Origin: Candidatus Brevefilum sp.
GTDB lineage: Bacteria; Chloroflexota; Anaerolineae; Anaerolineales; Anaerolineaceae
Length of the DNA: 6,306 nucleotides
Direction of reading: 5' to 3'
NCBI GenBank assembly: GCA_007135845.1
Contig: SLIC01000062.1
Location: 1-6,306, forward strand
Both the position numbers and the translations under genes were made by a program. Positions within the stretch are counted from its first letter, which is position 1. Every line of letters starts with the position of its first letter. Below are positions 1 through 5,531 of the stretch, piece after piece. The notes under the pieces are model-generated. The model was not told the DNA's origin. It did no database searches and saw only the letters and a list, made by a program, of their open reading frames with translations.

Positions 1-839
1 AATTCAAAGGTTTTTAACCCAATATTCGTCAGCCAGGTATCCATCGGGCTTGGTGTAGCACCCATCAACTTGAAGCATGCATACAGGGCATCATTTAGTA
101 ATTCCAAGTCTGTTGTCAGCACAGCACCGCCGATTAACTGCCCATGGCCCGAAAGATACTTCGTGGTCGAGTGCACCACCAGTTCAGCCCCCAGGGTGAA
201 TGGGCGCTGACAGAACGGGGTGGCAAAAGTATTATCCACCGCCACACGGGCGCCGTGCTGTTTTGCCAGATCAACAACTGCCTGGATATCGGTTAAACGC
301 ATGCTGGGGTTAACCGGCGTTTCTAGATAAGCCAACTTTGTGCCTGGATTGGACTCAAAAGCCTTTTCCCAACCTTCTGGTGAGTTATCATCAACCCATA
401 CCACCTTAATGCCATACTTGGGGAGCAGGTTCTTAAATAACAGGTAGGTGCCGTCATAAAGAGCCGTTTGGGTCAACAAGGTTTCCCCCGCCTGTACGGA
501 TGCCAAGACAGCCGCGGTAACAGCTGCCATCCCTGAGGCGAAAACCAAACCACCGGCTAACGTCTCAGGGTCAGCATCGGGGTTTTGCCGCATCAGGTCC
601 CAAGCCTCCAATGCTGCCAGCTTACGTGCCAGCTGCTGATGATTGGGGTTGTTCAGGCGCGAATAATAATAACCGGGTGCTTCTCCTGCCGCAATTGCTG
701 CACCGCACTCCGTATCTTTGAAAGTAAAAACCGAGTTCTGGTAGATAGGCGAGACGTGCGCATTCTCGGCGTGATCGGATTCAGTGTAGTGCGTTAAGAA
801 AGTAGATAAACCGATGTATTTGCTGGGATCTTGTTTCAA
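1..839 (-). CDS. PLP-dependent trans-sulfuration enzyme (Cys/Met metabolism family), 3' end cut
   Basis: Cytosolic fold-type I PLP enzyme of the cystathionine gamma-synthase / gamma-lyase / O-acetylhomoserine sulfhydrylase / methionine gamma-lyase family. I translated 279 open codons; the C-terminal domain lies outside the window. Visible family motifs: YYYSR at 57-61, ASGMAA at 101-106 (PLP phosphate loop), YDGTY at 128-132 (tyrosine that stacks on the cofactor), ETPVNP at 173-178, VDNTFATP at 201-208 (Asp202 pairs with the pyridine nitrogen) and HSTTKYLSGH at 223-232, where Lys227 should form the Schiff base. The start is TTG at 837-839, because AGGAG (846-850) sits 6 bases upstream, an in-frame stop lies at 852-854 and no ATG falls between. 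Residues about 80-96 look longer than usual between the LEA helix and the ASGMAA loop. It is transcribed divergently from the hydrolase gene. Family membership is certain; the exact substrate cannot be fixed without the C-terminal part. Confidence 0.93.
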   Translation of the reverse strand, partial: MKQDPSKYIGLSTFLTHYTESDHAENAHVSPIYQNSVFTFKDTECGAAIAAGEAPGYYYSRLNNPNHQQLARKLAALEAWDLMRQNPDADPETLAGGLVFASGMAAVTAAVLASVQAGETLLTQTALYDGTYLLFKNLLPKYGIKVVWVDDNSPEGWEKAFESNPGTKLAYLETPVNPSMRLTDIQAVVDLAKQHGARVAVDNTFATPFCQRPFTLGAELVVHSTTKYLSGHGQLIGGAVLTTDLELLNDALYACFKLMGATPSPMDTWLTNIGLKTFE

Positions 840-879
840 GTTATTCTCCTGTTAATGGCATATTGTCGGCTTTAACTAA

Positions 880-908
880 ATTATTGGCGCTTTTCCAATA
901 CGGCTCAA
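880..908 (-). promoter_or_regulatory. Predicted promoter of the PLP enzyme gene
   Basis: On the minus strand, TTGAGC (908-903) and AATAAT (885-880) are separated by 17 bases, giving 4/6 and 5/6 matches to the sigma-70 consensus. Transcription would start near 873, leaving a leader of about 34 bases, too short for a known SAM or T-box riboswitch. An inverted repeat (882-900) lies in the spacer and the -10 box. Confidence 0.45.
882..900. repeat. Inverted repeat TATTGG-N7-CCAATA, possible operator
   Basis: A perfect 6-bp inverted repeat with 7 bases between the arms. It covers the -10 box and part of the spacer of the predicted PLP-enzyme promoter, where a bound repressor would block RNA polymerase. 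Arms this short also arise by chance, so the operator role is inference only. Confidence 0.3.
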
Positions 909-935
909 GTTCACATCCAATTAAAGCTAAAAAAC

Positions 936-945
936 ATAGCGCTAT
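936..945. repeat. 10-bp palindrome ATAGCGCTAT in the divergent promoter region
   Basis: A perfect even palindrome; with the C/T mismatch at 935/946 skipped, two further A-T pairs extend it to 933-948. It lies near the middle of the 244-base divergent region and overlaps the edge of a second possible minus-strand extended -10 element (944-952). It could be an operator shared by both directions, but no regulator gene is visible nearby. Confidence 0.3.
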
Positions 946-952
946 TTTAACA
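944..952 (-). promoter_or_regulatory. Possible second, upstream promoter of the PLP enzyme gene
   Basis: On the minus strand this reads TGTTAAAAT, an extended -10 (TGn plus a 5/6 TATAAT match), with no convincing -35 box. A transcript from here would carry the 882-900 inverted repeat as an RNA hairpin. Weak evidence. Confidence 0.25.
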
Positions 953-1013
953 TACTTGATAAAGATCACCTTATGGGTAGCTGAGAAAGATGCTGTTGGC
1001 TTTTTCTGATATT

Positions 1014-1041
1014 TTGAAGCTTGCTGTAAGCCCTGTATAAT
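1014..1041 (+). promoter_or_regulatory. Predicted promoter of the hydrolase / sulfite-oxidase-like operon
   Basis: TTGAAG (1014-1019) and a perfect TATAAT (1036-1041) are separated by 16 bases. The predicted start near 1048 gives a leader of about 36 bases that contains the ribosome binding site AAAGGAG (1071-1077). Confidence 0.55.
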
Positions 1042-1083
1042 TAAGCTGTATTGCTACACTGTATGACTTGAAAGGAGCGATTA

Positions 1084-1770
1084 ATGGCTTTTAAACTAAC
1101 CTGGATTGGTCACGCCACCCTGGCACTTGAAACCGGTGGTTATAAATTGCTGATCGACCCCTATTTTAATGACAATCCTGCGACCGACCTGGATGTGTCA
1201 GAGGTCGAAGCGGATTTTATCCTGGTAACGCACGGGCACGGAGACCATATCGGCGACACCATCGAGATCGCCAGGCGCACCGATGCAACAGTAATTTCCA
1301 ACGCCGAAATCAGCGGCTGGCTGCGGAAAAAAGGCGTCAAAGTGCATGCACAGCACCTGGGCGGCGGTTTCAACCACCCCTTTGGCTACCTGAAGCTGAC
1401 CCTGGCCCTGCATGGCTCCGCCCTTCCGGATGGCAGCTATGGCGGCAACCCGGCGGGATTACTCCTCACCAATAAGGACGGGGAGAAAATCTATATGGCA
1501 GGGGATACCGGTTTATTCGGCGATATGAAATTGATTGGCGAAGAAGGTCTGACCCTGGCGGTGATCCCCATCGGGGATAACTACACCATGGGACCGGATG
1601 ACGCGCTGCGCGCTGTTAAGCTGCTCACACCGCAACACATCATCCCAATCCATTACGATACCTTCGACCTGATTGCCCAAGACGCCAAAGATTGGGCAGA
1701 ACGTGTGGATGCTGAAACCAATACGAAAGTGCATCTCCTCGACCCCGGTGACACGTTCAGCTATCCCTAA
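1084..1770 (+). CDS. UPF0173-type metal-dependent hydrolase (metallo-beta-lactamase fold)
   Basis: A 228-residue cytosolic protein covering the whole UPF0173 / YtkL-like family. Predicted metal ligands of the metallo-beta-lactamase fold are clear: THGHGDH at 49-55 (His50, His52, Asp54, His55), His110 in ALHGSA, Asp141 in MAGDTG and His190 in PIHYDTF. The short N-terminal strand WIGHATL (7-13) and the IDPYF segment (25-29) are also typical. The family is known as putative Zn- or Mn-dependent hydrolases without an agreed substrate, so none is assigned. Start choice is secure: AAAGGAG lies 6 bases before the ATG. The next gene follows after 27 bases on the same strand, which suggests one mRNA and perhaps a shared metabolic role, but the family is found in many unrelated contexts. 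No signal peptide or membrane segment is seen. Confidence 0.93.
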   Translation: MAFKLTWIGHATLALETGGYKLLIDPYFNDNPATDLDVSEVEADFILVTHGHGDHIGDTIEIARRTDATVISNAEISGWLRKKGVKVHAQHLGGGFNHPFGYLKLTLALHGSALPDGSYGGNPAGLLLTNKDGEKIYMAGDTGLFGDMKLIGEEGLTLAVIPIGDNYTMGPDDALRAVKLLTPQHIIPIHYDTFDLIAQDAKDWAERVDAETNTKVHLLDPGDTFSYP

Positions 1771-1797
1771 AACGAGACACATCGGGAGAGACACAAC

Positions 1798-2397
1798 ATG
1801 CCATTAGAAAATCGCCTGCCACCCGGCCAATCACTGACCAGCGGTTTCCCCACCCTGCACTATGGACCCATCCCTGCCTTCAATCCCTCCACTTGGGATT
1901 TTCGTGTCTGGGGCGCGGTTGAAACACCTGTGACCTGGACCTGGGACCAGATTTTCGACCTACCCCGGGTAAAAGTTACCCTGGATTTGCATTGTGTAAC
2001 ATCCTGGAGCAAGCTGAACACCACCTGGGAGGGAATCTCACCAAAAAGCCTGGTCGAACGCGGCCTGATCAAACCCTCCCCAGAGGCGCGATTTGTGATG
2101 CAGCATGCTGAAAATGGTTATACGACCAATTTGCCCCTGTCTGTTTTTTTACAAGAAAACTTCCTGATCGCCACCCATTATGAAGGCGCACCACTGACAC
2201 CCGAACACGGCTATCCCTTGCGAGGCGTGGTTGGCAGCCTTTCAGGACATCAAGATCTTAAGGATGTTTACCTGTGGAAAGGGGCTAAGTGGCTGCGCGG
2301 GCTGGAATTTATGCAGGAAGATCGCTTAGGGTTTTGGGAAGCCAATGGCTACCACAATCAAGCCGATGTTTGGAAAGAACAGCGTACCGCAGGGTGA
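1798..2397 (+). CDS. Small sulfite-oxidase-like molybdopterin oxidoreductase, cytosolic
   Basis: A 199-residue single-domain protein of the oxidoreductase molybdopterin-binding family (sulfite oxidase / MsrP catalytic fold). Cys66 in LHCVTSW (64-70) is the expected thiolate ligand of molybdenum; it is followed by the TTWEGI motif (75-80), the HGYPLRG segment with Arg142, and LWKGAKWLRGLEF (159-171) near the C-terminus, ending with FWEANGYH (179-186). It has no haem domain, no dimerisation domain and no Tat signal peptide, so it should act in the cytosol with an unknown electron partner. The segment about 143-157 (GVVGSLSG then HQDLKD) looks longer than in MsrP-type proteins. A GGGAG ribosome binding site (1784-1788) lies 9 bases before the ATG. 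It is the second gene of the operon and its stop codon touches that of the convergent LysM gene. Fold and cofactor are confident; the substrate (sulfite, a sulfoxide or other) is not known. Confidence 0.88.
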   Translation: MPLENRLPPGQSLTSGFPTLHYGPIPAFNPSTWDFRVWGAVETPVTWTWDQIFDLPRVKVTLDLHCVTSWSKLNTTWEGISPKSLVERGLIKPSPEARFVMQHAENGYTTNLPLSVFLQENFLIATHYEGAPLTPEHGYPLRGVVGSLSGHQDLKDVYLWKGAKWLRGLEFMQEDRLGFWEANGYHNQADVWKEQRTAG

Positions 2398-3201
2398 TTA
2401 AGAATTCATTTGAGAACGGATAAAGAAGAAGGCTAAGGCTGCACCACCTGCTAAGAGGAATAACCCAATCGTCAGCAAAAATGGTGAGCGCCCTCTCCCT
2501 ACCACCACCTCATCATCGATCATCTGCGTACTGGGTTGCGCCCCAAAATCAACAACGACGGTATCCCCCGCAGAAACTTCAAGGGTATAGTTCATGCTGG
2601 TGGTCGGGTTAAACCCATCGGGTATGGCCATGCTCAGGTTATATTCCCCTTCAGGTAAATCCTCAAAGCACACCAATCCCACAACGGCTGGGTCACCACC
2701 AATTGTCTCCTTGGTGGCTGAATAGGTGCCGAGACGGTTACTTACACTGATCACACCGCCCCCCAGGTACATTTCATTTGTAGATCGCCTCTGATTGCCG
2801 TCCAGATCCTCAAATAACGACACGCAAATTTGTGCAGTGCCTTCGAAGGGTGTCGGGGTTGGCGGACCTGGCGTTTCAGTTGGCAAAGGTCCCACAGGCG
2901 TTGGTGTCACAGGGTCCACCAGCGCCAGGATCAATTCCTGTCCCGGAAATACCTCGCATCCAGGACCCAGGTCATTTAAAGCGATAATATCATCAATCGG
3001 AACACCAGTCAGAAGAAATATGCGGGTACAGGTATCCCCCTCTTGAACAATATAAATGATCTGTCCCTCCGCATTGGGTGTTGGCGTCTGGTAAGTCCCT
3101 TGTTGGAGGGGACGTGCTTGCACACCCACATGGTTATACACCAGCACTGTTCCTAAAACTAGCAGTGCTAACATTGATAGGATAAACGGTTGTTTTTTCA
3201 T
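2398..3201 (-). CDS. Secreted LysM-domain protein with Thr/Pro linker, beta domain and C-terminal membrane anchor
   Basis: A 267-residue envelope protein. Order of parts: signal peptide (KK at 2-3, hydrophobic 6-22, likely cut after VQA at about 29); LysM domain about 48-93 (IIYIVQEGDT start, NDL in the middle, FPGQELIL end); Thr/Pro-rich linker about 97-119; a beta-rich domain about 123-221 that resembles SdrD-B or carboxypeptidase-regulatory-like surface modules (DLDGN at 132-136, CFEDLPEGEYNL at 178-189, VDFG at 217-220); then a membrane helix about 240-261 with a short RSQMNS tail. LysM modules bind N-acetylglucosamine polymers such as peptidoglycan, so this protein probably sits outside the membrane and contacts the wall. 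Cys58/Cys82 and Cys126/Cys178 could form disulfides. The ribosome binding site is weak (AGAAAGA, 3211-3217). It is divergent from the lipoprotein gene and abuts gene 1798-2397 end to end. No enzymatic domain is seen. Confidence 0.85.
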   Translation of the reverse strand: MKKQPFILSMLALLVLGTVLVYNHVGVQARPLQQGTYQTPTPNAEGQIIYIVQEGDTCTRIFLLTGVPIDDIIALNDLGPGCEVFPGQELILALVDPVTPTPVGPLPTETPGPPTPTPFEGTAQICVSLFEDLDGNQRRSTNEMYLGGGVISVSNRLGTYSATKETIGGDPAVVGLVCFEDLPEGEYNLSMAIPDGFNPTTSMNYTLEVSAGDTVVVDFGAQPSTQMIDDEVVVGRGRSPFLLTIGLFLLAGGAALAFFFIRSQMNS

Positions 3202-3225
3202 AACGTCATATCTTTCTAGGCAAAG

Positions 3226-3234
3226 ATTATAACA
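3226..3234 (-). promoter_or_regulatory. Extended -10 promoter of the LysM protein gene
   Basis: On the minus strand this reads TGTTATAAT, a perfect extended -10 element. The -35 region is poor (TTACTT at 16 bases spacing is the best), as is common for extended -10 promoters. The predicted start near 3219 gives a leader of about 18 bases. Confidence 0.5.
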
Positions 3235-3263
3235 TCTCTGGCGATTTAAGTAAGTTCATCTGC

Positions 3264-3292
3264 TTGGTAACAAACTACTTTAATCATATAAT
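3264..3292 (+). promoter_or_regulatory. Predicted promoter of the lipoprotein gene, very close to its start codon
   Basis: TTGGTA (3264-3269), a 17-base spacer and a perfect TATAAT (3287-3292). Only 11 bases separate the -10 box from the ATG at 3304, so the mRNA leader would be about 4-5 bases long with no Shine-Dalgarno sequence. Confidence 0.5.
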
Positions 3293-3303
3293 TATGATCT
3301 CAG

Positions 3304-4110
3304 ATGCTTAAGACTAAGTCGATTTCCCCAGCCTTCAGAGCCATCATTGGTTTACTGATCCTGACTGCACTTATTGTCCTTCCAGGTTGTGACTTCCTGC
3401 CAGCTGAAGCAACCATCACACCAACACTCACAGCAACCCAAACTGAGACACCCACCCCAACCGTTGACTGGTTCCCTGCAACGGCCACACCGACCCAGGT
3501 CCCACTACCCAGCCCAACGCCGCAACCCACATTGGAAGACCTTCGCACCGGATTAGTTGATCTGATCGTGGAAGATGATTTCACGGATCAAAGCCTGTGG
3601 GAGACCCGCCAAAGTTCGGTAGGCAACATCGCCTTTGGCAATCAAAACCTGAGCCTGGCAATCGCCAGCGCTAGTACCAGTCTAACCAGCCTCAGCCAGC
3701 ACACGCTTCCGGAAGACTTTTACATGGAAATAACCATTCAACCCACCTTGTGCCAACCAACGGACCAGAGCGGATTGCTCTTTTTATACCTCTCAGCAGG
3801 CGATTACCACCGGTTGCTGATTGATTGTGCCGGGCAGGTGCGGTTGGAGTTAATCCAGGGCGGGCAATCCTATGTATTGCAAAATTGGGAAACTGCGCGC
3901 CTGGCTCAACCCGGTCCTCTTGGCGCTAACCGGCTGGGACTGTGGGTTTCTAATGGTCAGCTCCAGCTTTACATCAACGATGTGCTCCAGTTCAACAGGA
4001 GCATCACGGCAAATCGCAGCGGGGGACTGGGGGTTTTCGCCAGGACGGTCGACGGCAGCACCATGACTGTACGGTTTTCTGATCTACAGGTTTTTTCAAT
4101 CCAAGAATAA
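3304..4110 (+). CDS. Predicted lipoprotein with Thr/Pro linker and lectin-like beta-sandwich domain
   Basis: A 268-residue protein of unknown precise function. The N-terminus is a lipoprotein signal: KTK, a hydrophobic stretch 13-26, then VLPGC with Cys29 as the likely lipidated residue (proline at -2 is not the commonest choice). A Thr/Pro-rich spacer (about 37-76) follows, then a beta-rich domain (about 86-266) starting VEDDF and W99, with regularly spaced strands (YHRLLIDCAG, LGLWVSNGQLQLYINDV, then GGLGVFA and VRFSDLQVF at the end). This strand pattern suggests a concanavalin-like sandwich of the kind found in LamG or DUF1080-type sugar-binding domains; I cannot identify catalytic residues. 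Cys150 and Cys175 could pair. An in-frame TGA at 3295-3297 and the absence of any earlier start fix the ATG, which has no ribosome binding site. It ends 4 bases from the convergent holB gene. Role inferred: an exposed surface lipoprotein, perhaps carbohydrate-binding. Confidence 0.82.
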   Translation: MLKTKSISPAFRAIIGLLILTALIVLPGCDFLPAEATITPTLTATQTETPTPTVDWFPATATPTQVPLPSPTPQPTLEDLRTGLVDLIVEDDFTDQSLWETRQSSVGNIAFGNQNLSLAIASASTSLTSLSQHTLPEDFYMEITIQPTLCQPTDQSGLLFLYLSAGDYHRLLIDCAGQVRLELIQGGQSYVLQNWETARLAQPGPLGANRLGLWVSNGQLQLYINDVLQFNRSITANRSGGLGVFARTVDGSTMTVRFSDLQVFSIQE

Positions 4111-4114
4111 TTAC

Positions 4115-5176
4115 TTACGGGTCGATATCTTCAGCATCCCCTAAATCATGTGATACCTGCACCAAAGGCCATTGCAGCACCAGGGTTTCTGTCAGCAATT
4201 GGATATTGGCATTCGAATCTAAATGTTGAAAGGCCTTCTCATGGATACTGACCAACGCTCGGGCACGCTCAGGAGAAACCTGTGCAGCGACCTGGTTTAT
4301 GTGCACCTCGATATCAATATTCAGCAGGGGCAATGTCTCACCAGCGGAACGCATAAAGACATCACGCCAAAACGAAAGCCAGATAAGTAACACTTCTTTG
4401 AGTTGTTGACGCGCCTGAGCGCGGGGTGATTTAGATAAAGACTCCGCCAGCTTAAACCGTTCATAACGCCGGGCTGGCAGCAACCTTAGCAAATCCACCA
4501 GGTGTTCATGCCGGCGGATCAATGCGGTCGGGTCTTCTGCCAGGTGAACAGCCGCGCCGACCCGGCCACCCGACAAATGTGCCAGAAGAGAAGCACGTTC
4601 CGAAGTTACGCCCTTCTCGGTTTCAAGGTAAACCTGCGTTGAGGCGATTGATGCTGGCCTGAGCCGGATAACCTCACACCGTGAGACAATCGTTGGTAAA
4701 AGGCTCTCTGGAGCCATGGCTGTCAGCAGCAGCACAACCCTGTCGGGAGGCTCCTCAAGCGTTTTCAACAAGGCATTGGCGGCTTGAGTCGTTGCTCGTT
4801 GAAAATCCACCAGCAGGGCGATACGGTAGGTTCCCGCATAGGGTGAAAGCGATAGGGTACGCTGCAAGTCTCGCACCTGGTCAATGCGGATGTCCTTGTG
4901 ACCCTCATCCGGGACAAGCAAGCTTAAATCAGGATGGGTTAGCGATTGCATACCCTTGCAATCGCGACACTCTCCACAAAATCCACCGTCACCTGGCGGA
5001 TTGGTACAGTTTATCGCCTGGGCAAATTGGACCGCCAGGGTTTGCCGTCCAACGCCCTCCGGCCCGGTGAAGAGGTAAGCGTGTCGCAGCCTGTCACGGC
5101 TTCCTTGCAAACTGCGGGTTGCATGACTGCGCAATAATGTAACTGCCCAATCATGTTGGTGGATGTGCCAACTCAT
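4115..5176 (-). CDS. holB: DNA polymerase III clamp-loader subunit delta-prime
   Basis: A 353-residue AAA+ protein of the clamp loader that opens the sliding clamp at replication forks, working with delta and tau/gamma. Seen in order: HAYLFTGPEGVGRQT (32-46), the P-loop position; a four-cysteine zinc-binding cluster (Cys57, Cys67, Cys70, Cys73); the HPDLSLLVP segment (81-89); IRIDQVRDL (97-105); NALLKTLEEPP (134-144); and SRC (165-167), the conserved arginine-finger motif. The C-terminal helical part (about 205-340) is divergent, as is usual. The P-loop is degenerate: the lysine is Arg44 and the next residue is Gln45, which fits a delta-prime subunit that does not hydrolyse ATP and argues against DnaX, as do the length and lack of a tau tail. 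The ATG is supported by an in-frame TGA 18 bases upstream and by MSWxIxxHxWAVxLL being a natural N-terminus. AGGA lies only 2 bases before the ATG, too close to serve as a normal ribosome binding site. Confidence 0.93.
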   Translation of the reverse strand: MSWHIHQHDWAVTLLRSHATRSLQGSRDRLRHAYLFTGPEGVGRQTLAVQFAQAINCTNPPGDGGFCGECRDCKGMQSLTHPDLSLLVPDEGHKDIRIDQVRDLQRTLSLSPYAGTYRIALLVDFQRATTQAANALLKTLEEPPDRVVLLLTAMAPESLLPTIVSRCEVIRLRPASIASTQVYLETEKGVTSERASLLAHLSGGRVGAAVHLAEDPTALIRRHEHLVDLLRLLPARRYERFKLAESLSKSPRAQARQQLKEVLLIWLSFWRDVFMRSAGETLPLLNIDIEVHINQVAAQVSPERARALVSIHEKAFQHLDSNANIQLLTETLVLQWPLVQVSHDLGDAEDIDP

Positions 5177-5182
5177 GTTCCT

Positions 5183-5188
5183 ATTTTA
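5183..5188 (-). promoter_or_regulatory. Possible -10 element for leaderless holB transcription
   Basis: The minus strand reads TAAAAT (5/6 match to TATAAT), ending 6 bases before the holB ATG. That is the spacing expected if transcription starts at the start codon itself. The -35 position has only a T-rich TCTTTT, so this is a weak prediction. A GATCATTGATC palindrome (5210-5220) lies just upstream and could be an operator. Confidence 0.35.
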
Positions 5189-5251
5189 GCTCAGAATCAA
5201 AAGAAAAAAGATCATTGATCCTGTTCTCCCGCCAAAAAAAGCGATTACGAT

Positions 5252-5276
5252 CCAATCCAACTCCTTGTTGGGTTGG
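5252..5276. repeat. 10-bp stem-loop in the holB-chelatase spacer
   Basis: CCAATCCAAC (5252-5261) pairs with GTTGGGTTGG (5267-5276) around a TCCTT loop, with nine Watson-Crick pairs and one T-G. There is no T-run directly after it on the plus strand, and on the minus strand the T-run (5234-5240) is 11 bases away, so it is not a standard terminator. No minus-strand gene ends here either. Confidence 0.5.
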
Positions 5277-5345
5277 TCATGCATCAATCTTGATATTAAA
5301 TGTTACGCCGTATTCCAAGTTCAATAACACGAAACACGCTCCGAC

Positions 5346-5392
5346 AACCCTCCCTACAGGGATCTTTCCTTTGGCGAAGGGGAGGATGGGTT
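5346..5392 (+). repeat. Branched inverted-repeat element (three-way-junction fold), possible intergenic repeat
   Basis: An outer stem AACCC/GGGTT (5346-5350 with 5388-5392) encloses two hairpins placed back to back: TCCC-TACA-GGGA (5351-5362) and a 9-bp stem 5363-5371/5377-5385 with a TGGCG loop. All three stems are compatible at once, with only two bases (5386-5387) left unpaired. The second stem has three T-G pairs when read as plus-strand RNA. The layout and the CTTTGGCGAAGGGGAGG segment resemble the GC-rich intergenic repeats seen in many bacterial genomes, of which this could be a worn copy. Only one copy is in the window, so repeat status is inference. Confidence 0.4.
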
Positions 5393-5531
5393 TGACAATT
5401 CAAAATCAACAATCTTTCAGATACCGCTCTCAATTGCCGATTGCCCTGCAACCATACACAAATGATGGTGATTTCATTTCCAACGTGGTAAACTTCAGGA
5501 GAAAAATAAAAAATAACGGAAATACACAAGT

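Larger units (their letters stand above)
5177..5531. other. 355-base non-coding region rich in inverted repeats
   Basis: No convincing gene is seen here. It is more AT-rich than the flanking genes, separates holB from the divergent chelatase gene, and holds several inverted repeats: GATCA-T-TGATC (5210-5220), a 10-bp hairpin (5252-5276), ATCAA-TC-TTGAT (5283-5294) and a branched fold (5346-5392). A perfect -35 hexamer TTGACA occurs at 5392-5397 but has no fitting -10 box, and I cannot place the chelatase promoter. An A-rich run (5500-5523) precedes the chelatase start. Confidence 0.6.

Noticed and set aside
840..880. Possible SAM or T-box riboswitch before the sulfur amino acid gene
   Set aside because: The predicted leader is only about 34 bases and shows none of the conserved riboswitch elements.
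2795..3046. Plus-strand open frame of 83 codons
   Set aside because: Antisense to the LysM protein, including its Thr/Pro linker, with no start signal and no family resemblance.
3412..3531. Tandem DNA repeat or minisatellite
   Set aside because: The sequence is repetitive only because it encodes a Thr/Pro-rich linker; there is no constant repeat unit.
3300..3584. Minus-strand open frame of 94 codons rich in Gly, Val and Ser
   Set aside because: It is the reverse complement of the Thr/Pro linker of the lipoprotein; the bias comes from the ACC/CCA-rich coding strand.
5234..5276. Rho-independent terminator on the minus strand (hairpin plus T-run)
   Set aside because: The T-run starts 11 bases after the stem, and no minus-strand gene ends upstream of it.
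5392..5425. Promoter based on a perfect TTGACA at 5392-5397
   Set aside because: No acceptable -10 hexamer lies 15-19 bases downstream, and the TTGACA overlaps the 3' arm of the branched element.
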